A stretch of DNA of 22,741 bases from an uncultured Oscillospiraceae bacterium (GTDB lineage: Bacteria; Bacillota_A; Clostridia; Oscillospirales; Oscillospiraceae): positions 1-22,741 of the forward strand of contig CAAFFR010000037.1 in assembly GCA_900762245.1 (NCBI GenBank), read 5' to 3'. The position numbers and the translations under genes are program-made. Positions 18,096 through 22,741 of this stretch are shown one piece after another (position 1 is the first letter of the stretch; each line of letters starts with the position of its first letter). The notes beneath the pieces are model-generated. The model saw nothing but the letters and a program-made list of their open reading frames with translations, ran no database searches and was not told the origin of the DNA.

Positions 18096-19106
18096 TTATT
18101 CAATTTCCATGATCCAGCCTTCGGGAGCCTCGATGCGGCCCATCTGAATGCCGGTGAGCGTGTCATAGAGCTTCTGAATCTTGGGACCGAAGCCTGCGTA
18201 GTGAATCAGACGGCCATGGTCGTCGATGGTGCCCACAGGAGAGATGACGGCTGCGGTACCGCAGAGGCCGCATTCTTCGAACTGATCGATCTCAGCCAGA
18301 GAAACATCCCGTTCTTCCACTTCCATGCCCAGATACTCCTTGGCCACATGGACGATGGAGCGGCGGGTGATGGAGGGCAGGATGGTGCTGGACTTGGGGG
18401 TGACCAGGGTGTTGCCCTTGATGAAGATGATGTTGGCACCGCCGGTCTCCTCAATATGGGTGCGGGTGGCGGAGTCCAGATAGATGTTCTCGTCATAGCC
18501 CTTCTCGTGGGCATCCACAATGGCGTAGAGGCTCATGGCGTAGTTCAGACCGGCCTTGACATGTCCGGTGCCTCTGGGAGCAGCACGGTCAAAGTCGGAA
18601 ATGCGGACGGTCAGAGGCTTCACACCGCCCTTGAAGTAGGGACCTACAGGCGTGGCGAAGACACGGAACTGGTAGACATTGGCGGGCTTGACACCGATGA
18701 TGGAGTCCCAGCCGAACATATAGGGGCGCAGATAAAGGGAAGCGCCGGAGCCGTAGGGGGGCACCCATGCGGCATTGGCCTTGACCACCTGGCGGATGGC
18801 CTCCAGGAACTTCTCTTCGGGGAAGGCGGGCATTTTCAGACGCTGGGCGGACTCTACCATACGGGCGGCGTTCAGGTCGGGACGGAAGCAGACGATTTTG
18901 CCGTCCTCGGTGGTGTAGGCCTTCATGCCCTCGAAGCAGCTCTGGGAATACTGTAGGACACAGGCGCATTCGTTCATGACGATGTTGGCATCGGTGGTCA
19001 GGCCGCCCTCATCCCATGCGCCGTCTTTAAAGGTAGAAACGTAGCGGTAATCGGTCTGGACATAGCCGAAGCCAATGTTACCCCAGTCGATATTTTTCTT
19101 TTCCAT
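18096..19106 (-). CDS. ilvE: Branched-chain amino acid aminotransferase
   Basis: PLP fold-type IV aminotransferase for the last step of Ile, Leu and Val synthesis, with glutamate as amino donor. At 336 residues it belongs to the longer BCAT type (bacterial/eukaryotic group II). The PLP lysine is K184 in GTGHVKAGLNYAMS. Other family elements are QSCFEGMKAY (54-63), FRPDLNAARM and the YLDSATRTHIEETGGANIIF segment. AGAGGT (19115-19120) lies 8 nt before the ATG. It has its own promoter and is not part of the T-box operon transcript, which starts downstream of it on the same strand. Confidence 0.96.
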   Translation of the reverse strand: MEKKNIDWGNIGFGYVQTDYRYVSTFKDGAWDEGGLTTDANIVMNECACVLQYSQSCFEGMKAYTTEDGKIVCFRPDLNAARMVESAQRLKMPAFPEEKFLEAIRQVVKANAAWVPPYGSGASLYLRPYMFGWDSIIGVKPANVYQFRVFATPVGPYFKGGVKPLTVRISDFDRAAPRGTGHVKAGLNYAMSLYAIVDAHEKGYDENIYLDSATRTHIEETGGANIIFIKGNTLVTPKSSTILPSITRRSIVHVAKEYLGMEVEERDVSLAEIDQFEECGLCGTAAVISPVGTIDDHGRLIHYAGFGPKIQKLYDTLTGIQMGRIEAPEGWIMEIE

Positions 19107-19141
19107 TATAAAACACCTCTCGCGGTTTTCTAGATTGCACT

Positions 19142-19170
19142 ATTCTAGCACCGCGAAGTGCGAAGGTCAA
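19142..19170 (-). promoter_or_regulatory. Sigma-A promoter of ilvE
   Basis: On the minus strand TTGACC (19165-19170) and TAGAAT (19142-19147) are 17 nt apart. The spacer holds a short inverted repeat, GCAC...GTGC (19148-19161). The leader would be about 30 nt with no attenuator, so ilvE is not under the T-box. Confidence 0.85.
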
Positions 19171-19261
19171 TAGGTTTCGAAGAAAAATGTTTTCTGGAGA
19201 GGAACGTTTGTCGCTTGTACATATACGCAAAAAATAAAAAGGAAAATTTGTGAGATATGTC

Positions 19262-19290
19262 TTGACTTTAACAAGGTGAAGTGTTAAAGT
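19262..19290 (+). promoter_or_regulatory. Promoter of the his operon with candidate operator
   Basis: TTGACT (19262-19267) and TAAAGT (19285-19290) are spaced by 17 nt. Overlapping both is an interrupted palindrome with arms CTTTAACA (19266-19273) and TGTTAAAG (19282-19289), separated by 8 nt. A protein bound there would block RNA polymerase. The first gene of the operon encodes a TrpR-like DNA-binding protein, the obvious candidate ligand (inference). Confidence 0.78.
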
Positions 19291-19313
19291 AGTGCAAACA
19301 CAAAACTTTAAAT

Positions 19314-19340
19314 TGTCATTGCGAGGAGCGCCGCGAAGAC
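19314..19340. repeat. Truncated family A repeat (A4, left end only)
   Basis: The first 17 nt are identical to the left end of A2 (TGTCATTGCGAGGAGCG). No inverted right end follows, so this is a half element. It forms part of the his leader and ends just before the AAGGA of yerC. Confidence 0.75.
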
Positions 19341-19359
19341 AAGAAAGGAAATAACGACT

Positions 19360-19680
19360 ATGGGAAAGATTCGACATCCCGGTGAGGACATGTTTTACGA
19401 GGCAGTGCTGTCTTTGCAGACAGCAGAGGATTGCAGCGTGTTTTTTGAAGATATTTGCACCATCAAGGAGCTGCAGTCTCTGTTCCAGCGGTTCCGGGTG
19501 GCCTGCCTGCTGGATTCCGGCAGTAATTATATAGAAGTATCGGAAGCCACCGGTGCCAGCTCTGCCACTATCAGCCGGGTCAACCGGTGCCTGAACTACG
19601 GCGGCGGCTACCGCACCGCCCTGGACTACCTGAAGAAAGCGGGGAAATTGGATGATGACGGATTTGATCCTGAAGCATGA
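19360..19680 (+). CDS. yerC: YerC/YecD-type TrpR-family regulator (probable histidine repressor)
   Basis: A 106-residue helix-turn-helix protein of the TrpR-related YerC/YecD family. The segment TAEDCSVFFEDICTIKELQSLFQRFRVACLLDSG is the family N-terminal half, and YIEVSEATGASSATISRVNRCL (about 57-78) is the DNA-reading helix-turn-helix. In TrpR the co-repressor is tryptophan. In Firmicutes, members next to his genes have been proposed as histidine regulators (HisR); this is recalled family knowledge, not shown here. AAGGA (19345-19349) lies 10 nt upstream. It is the first gene of the his operon, so it is probably autoregulated through the promoter palindrome. Its 3' end overlaps hisZ by 29 nt. 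Confidence 0.88.
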   Translation: MGKIRHPGEDMFYEAVLSLQTAEDCSVFFEDICTIKELQSLFQRFRVACLLDSGSNYIEVSEATGASSATISRVNRCLNYGGGYRTALDYLKKAGKLDDDGFDPEA

Positions 19681-20728
19681 GGAACGGGCTGTTTTTGCCC
19701 TGCGGAGCCTTTATCGCAGCTACGGGTATGCTCCCTATAAAATGAGCCGGTTCGAGGAATATGACCTCTATGTCCGAAACAAAGACTTTCTGGTGTCTGA
19801 CCAGATCATCACGTTTTCCGGTGACCGGGGAAAGCTGATGGCGCTGAAGCCTGACGTAACCCTCTCCATCGTGAAGAATGCCCCGGAAGAGCCGGGGGTG
19901 GTACAGAAGGTTTATTATAATGAGAATGTCTACCGGGATTACCGGGAGATCCTGCAGGCCGGTTTGGAATGCGTGGGCGATCTCAGCGACTATGAGATCG
20001 CTGAGGTGGTGCTGCTGGCGGCAAAGAGCCTGCAGCTGCTGGGAGAGCGTTACGTGCTGAATATTTCCCATATGGGTCTTCTGTCTGCTGTTCTGGAAAG
20101 CTGCGGCTTCAATGACCGGCAGCGCGATCAGGCCATGGAAGCCCTGCGGCGGAAAAACAGCCAGGCCTTGCAGGACCTCTGCGGAGAGAACTGGCAGGCC
20201 TGGGAAAAGTTGGAAACAATCGCCTCCTGCCACGGCGGCAAAGCGGAGCTGAACCGGGTGGCAGCGGTGCTGACCACCGGGGAGGAAAAACAGGCCTTCT
20301 CCCAGCTGGAGGAATTGTGGCGGGTTCTGGAGGAAAGCGGCTGCGGCAAGAATGTGTGTCTGGATTTCTCCGTGGGCAACAACATGGGCTATTACAGCGG
20401 CGTAGTGTTCCGGGGCTATCTCCCCGGCATTGCCAGCAGCATCCTCTCCGGCGGACAGTATGACAAGCTGCCCCGGAAAATGGGCCGCAAGGCAAAAGCC
20501 ATCGGCTTTGCCATTTACCTGGACCTGCTGCAGGAGCTGTACCGGGAGGAAAATCCCTTCGATGTGGATACTCTGATCCTCCATGACGGCACCGTTGACC
20601 CACTGGTTTTGACCCGCTCTGCAGAGGAAGCTGCCGGGAAGGGTACCGTGCTGGTGGCAAAGCAGATGCCCAGAGACCGCCGCTGGAAGTGGCTGGTCCG
20701 TTTTGAGAAAGGGGTGCGCCAGCCGTGA
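19652..20728 (+). CDS. hisZ: ATP phosphoribosyltransferase regulatory subunit
   Basis: HisZ is a catalytically inactive histidyl-tRNA-synthetase-like protein that assembles with short HisG into an active, histidine-sensitive ATP phosphoribosyltransferase. It has 358 residues. The class II synthetase-like core includes LMALKPDVTLSIVKN at the motif 2 region, then YYNENVYRD and the C-terminal YYSGVVFRGYLPG...SGGQYDKLPRKMGRKAKAIGFAIYLD. The anticodon-binding domain of true HisRS is replaced by a short tail. Start at 19652 or the tandem ATG at 19655, inside the end of yerC. A GGGGAAA upstream may serve as ribosome binding site; coupling to yerC translation is likely. Confidence 0.93.
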   Translation: MMTDLILKHEERAVFALRSLYRSYGYAPYKMSRFEEYDLYVRNKDFLVSDQIITFSGDRGKLMALKPDVTLSIVKNAPEEPGVVQKVYYNENVYRDYREILQAGLECVGDLSDYEIAEVVLLAAKSLQLLGERYVLNISHMGLLSAVLESCGFNDRQRDQAMEALRRKNSQALQDLCGENWQAWEKLETIASCHGGKAELNRVAAVLTTGEEKQAFSQLEELWRVLEESGCGKNVCLDFSVGNNMGYYSGVVFRGYLPGIASSILSGGQYDKLPRKMGRKAKAIGFAIYLDLLQELYREENPFDVDTLILHDGTVDPLVLTRSAEEAAGKGTVLVAKQMPRDRRWKWLVRFEKGVRQP

Positions 20729-21360
20729 AAACTTGGATCAATATTGCCCTGCCCAAGGGCCGCCTGGGTGAAAAGGCTTATAGAATGCTGAAAGAAAGCG
20801 GCTATGAATGCCCCGCCATTGAGGACCCGGGCCGGAAGCTTATTTTTGAAAATCCCGAAAAGGGTGTCCGCTACTTCTGGGTAAAGCCCTCCGATGTTGC
20901 CATTTATGTGGAACGGGGCGCGGCGGACCTGGGTATCGTGGGCAAGGATATCCTGCTGGATTATCAGCCCGATGTCTATGAACTGCTGGACCTGCAGATG
21001 GGTAAATGCCGTATGGCAGTGGCAGGAAAAAAGGATTTCCGGGACCCCATCGGAAGGACACTGAAGGTAGCTACCAAATTCCCCAACATTACCTTAGATT
21101 ATTATAGTAGCAAGTGCCGGGATATCGACATTATCCATCTCAACGGCTCCATTGAACTGGCTCCCATTCTGGGGCTGAGCCATGTGATCGTGGATATTGT
21201 GGAGACCGGTTCTACCCTGAAAGAAAATGACCTGGTGGTCTACGAGGAAATCGTTCCCATCAGTGCCCGGCTCATTGCCAATACCGCAAGCTATCAATTC
21301 AAGGATGACGCCATCAACGCCATCCGCCGAACGTTACAGAAACAGGTGGAGAGCAGATGA
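20725..21360 (+). CDS. hisG: ATP phosphoribosyltransferase, short form
   Basis: Catalyses the first committed step of histidine synthesis, ATP + PRPP to phosphoribosyl-ATP. At 211 residues it is the short form (HisG_S) without the C-terminal histidine-binding domain, which is why it needs HisZ, encoded next to it. Visible are ALPKGRLGEKAYRML at the N-terminus, ADLGIVGKDIL, and the PRPP-binding region IVDIVETGSTLKENDLVV. The start codon is GTG at 20725, overlapping the hisZ stop as GTGA, with AAAGGGG upstream. The 4-nt overlap suggests subunits made in step. Confidence 0.96.
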   Translation: MKTWINIALPKGRLGEKAYRMLKESGYECPAIEDPGRKLIFENPEKGVRYFWVKPSDVAIYVERGAADLGIVGKDILLDYQPDVYELLDLQMGKCRMAVAGKKDFRDPIGRTLKVATKFPNITLDYYSSKCRDIDIIHLNGSIELAPILGLSHVIVDIVETGSTLKENDLVVYEEIVPISARLIANTASYQFKDDAINAIRRTLQKQVESR

Positions 21361-22631
21361 TCAAGATCATGAAATACGGCCAGGTGCCCAATGGTGAGAT
21401 TTTCGCCCGGGTGACGCCCGCCGTGAATGTGGAGGACATTGTAACCGATATCATTGCCAATGTCCGCAGAAGCGGCGACAAGGCCCTTCTGGAATACAAT
21501 TTAAAATTCGACAAGGCAGAGCTGACCTCTCTGCAGGCCACCGAGGAGGAAATCGAGGCGGCTTTCGCAGCTGTGGAGCCGAAGTTTCTCGCCATTTTGG
21601 AGCAGGCGGCAGAGAATATCCGCGCTTTCCATTCCCGGCAGGTCCGAAATTCCTTTGTGATTGCAGAAAAGCCCGGTATCGTGCTGGGTCAGAAGGTGAC
21701 ACCCATTGAAAATGTGGGCATCTACGTTCCCGGCGGCACGGCTGCCTACCCATCCACTGTGCTGATGGACTCTATCCCGGCGAAAATTGCCGGATGCAGC
21801 CAGATCGTCATGGTGACCCCTCCCGGCAGTGACGGCAAGATCAACCCCGTCATCCTGGCAGCTGCCAAAATCGCCGGTGTGGATAAGATTTTTAAAGTGG
21901 GCGGTGCCCAGGCCGTTGCGGCCCTTGCTTACGGTACGGAAAGCGTCCCCAAGGTGGATAAGATCGTTGGCCCGGGCAATGCCTTTGTGGCAGAAGCCAA
22001 GAAGCAGGTCTTCGGCATGGTATCCATCGACATGATCGCGGGTCCCAGCGAAATTCTGGTGATTGCCGACGGCAAAAGCAATCCCGCCCACGTTGCTGCT
22101 GACCTGCTGAGCCAGGCAGAGCATGACAAGCTGGCCTCTGCCGTGCTGGTCACCGACAGCGAAGCCCTGGCACAGGCTGTCAGCGAGGAACTGGAGCGCC
22201 AGATCCCCCTGCTGCCCCGGGCGGAGATTGCCCGGGCATCCATTGACAGGGGCGGCAAGATCATCGTGGCAGAAAGCCTGATGTCCGGTATTGAAATTGC
22301 CAATGAGATCGCTCCGGAGCATCTGGAACTGATGGTGGACGATCCCTTCTCCTACCTGGATGCGGTGAAGCATGCCGGTTCCATCTTCATGGGCCGCAAT
22401 TGCCCGGAAGCGTTGGGCGACTACTTTGCCGGTCCTAACCATACTCTTCCCACCTCCGGCACCGCCCGGTTCTCCAGCCCCTTAAGCGTGGATGACTTCG
22501 TGAAGAAGAGCCAGTTTACCTACTATACTGCCGATGCCCTCAGCGCTGTGGCAGAGTCCATCGACTATTTTGCAGGGAAAGAGGGCCTGCAGGCCCACGG
22601 AAAGAGCGTCATGATCCGAAAGGAGGGCTGA
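21357..22631 (+). CDS. hisD: Histidinol dehydrogenase
   Basis: Zinc enzyme that oxidises histidinol to histidine in two NAD-dependent steps, the end of the pathway. The 424-residue length is typical. Elements seen: IYVPGGTAAYPSTVLM, KVGGAQAVAALAYGTESVPKVDKIVGPGN, IDMIAGPSEILVIAD, SQAEHDKLASAVLVTDS (zinc-site Gln and His) and the catalytic EIAPEHLELM; GPNHTLPTSGTARFSSPL is at the C-terminal end. The ATG overlaps the hisG stop (ATGA, 21357-21360) with GGTGGAG upstream. All parts needed for activity appear intact. Confidence 0.97.
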   Translation: MIKIMKYGQVPNGEIFARVTPAVNVEDIVTDIIANVRRSGDKALLEYNLKFDKAELTSLQATEEEIEAAFAAVEPKFLAILEQAAENIRAFHSRQVRNSFVIAEKPGIVLGQKVTPIENVGIYVPGGTAAYPSTVLMDSIPAKIAGCSQIVMVTPPGSDGKINPVILAAAKIAGVDKIFKVGGAQAVAALAYGTESVPKVDKIVGPGNAFVAEAKKQVFGMVSIDMIAGPSEILVIADGKSNPAHVAADLLSQAEHDKLASAVLVTDSEALAQAVSEELERQIPLLPRAEIARASIDRGGKIIVAESLMSGIEIANEIAPEHLELMVDDPFSYLDAVKHAGSIFMGRNCPEALGDYFAGPNHTLPTSGTARFSSPLSVDDFVKKSQFTYYTADALSAVAESIDYFAGKEGLQAHGKSVMIRKEG

Positions 22632-22632
22632 C

Positions 22633-22741
22633 ATGAGCCGGTTTCTTAATGCCCAGTTTCAGAAGCTGGAAGCTTACACTCCCGGCGAGCAGCCCCGGGA
22701 TCAGCAGTACATCAAGCTGAATACCAATGAATCCCCCTACC
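22633..22741 (+). CDS. hisC: Histidinol-phosphate aminotransferase, N-terminal fragment (cut by window end)
   Basis: Starts at an ATG 1 nt after the hisD stop, with AGGAGG at 22621-22626, 6 nt upstream. The 36 visible residues begin MSRFLNAQFQKLEAY and contain YIKLNTNESPY, the conserved N-terminal segment of HisC (fold-type I PLP aminotransferases, usually KLNxNENPxP). The enzyme makes histidinol phosphate from imidazole-acetol phosphate and glutamate. The position after hisD supports the call; the PLP lysine is beyond the window. Confidence 0.9.
   Translation, partial: MSRFLNAQFQKLEAYTPGEQPRDQQYIKLNTNESPY

Noticed and set aside
18054..18956. Long plus-strand open frame opposite ilvE, and similar long frames opposite galK, galT, ilvD, ilvC, ilvB, leuC, leuA and ilvA
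   Set aside because: They are antisense shadows of strongly conserved genes in GC-rich codon patterns, with no family similarity and no ribosome binding sites.
19078..19377. Minus-strand open frame of 99 residues across the ilvE/his intergenic region
   Set aside because: It overlaps both divergent promoters and part of repeat A4; composition is not protein-like and no ribosome binding site is seen.

Overview
The window reads as chromosomal DNA from an anaerobic gut-type Clostridia (Firmicutes), most likely Oscillospirales. The reasons are AGGAGG-type ribosome binding sites, near-perfect sigma-A promoters with 17-nt spacers, a T-box leader, the TrpR-like YerC regulator with a HisZ/short-HisG pair, and dispersed palindromic repeats of the 'cattgcgaggagc' kind. 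The placement is inference. Bases 1-43 are not biological: they match the Illumina TruSeq adapter with one mismatch, so the left edge is an assembly end.

Left region (44-5044). The C-terminus of a beta-galactosidase is followed by galK and galT (1-base overlap) and a strong terminator, giving a lactose/galactose (Leloir) unit. Then come a small XRE-type regulator with two membrane helices and a zinc ribbon, a convergent PPC/DUF296 protein, and a nitroreductase with its own consensus promoter.

Middle region (about 5120-17858, minus strand). A branched-chain amino acid operon runs ilvA-leuA-leuC-leuD-leuB-ilvB-ilvN-ilvC-ilvD-DUF815 ATPase. It has a consensus promoter at 17830-17858, a T-box leader with terminator ahead of ilvA, and an intrinsic terminator at 5122-5151. 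It encodes threonine to 2-oxobutyrate, the shared acetolactate-to-keto-acid steps, and the complete isopropylmalate branch. The last step, transamination by IlvE, is encoded just upstream (18096-19106) under a separate promoter. Genes within blocks are packed with gaps of 23 nt or less or overlap, but four gaps of 133-177 nt each hold one structured palindromic repeat.

Right region (19262-22741, plus strand). A histidine operon starts with a YerC/TrpR-family regulator, then hisZ, hisG (short form), hisD and the start of hisC, cut by the window end. The genes overlap or nearly touch. The promoter contains a 24-bp interrupted palindrome that is a good candidate operator for the regulator.

Most protein-coding content is ordinary biosynthesis. 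The parts worth a second look are the repeats in the long operon gaps, whose arms change in a compensatory way, the DUF815 AAA+ ATPase translationally coupled to ilvD, the his promoter palindrome, and the T-box whose specifier I could not assign. I found no CRISPR, tRNA, rRNA, insertion sequence or phage gene.
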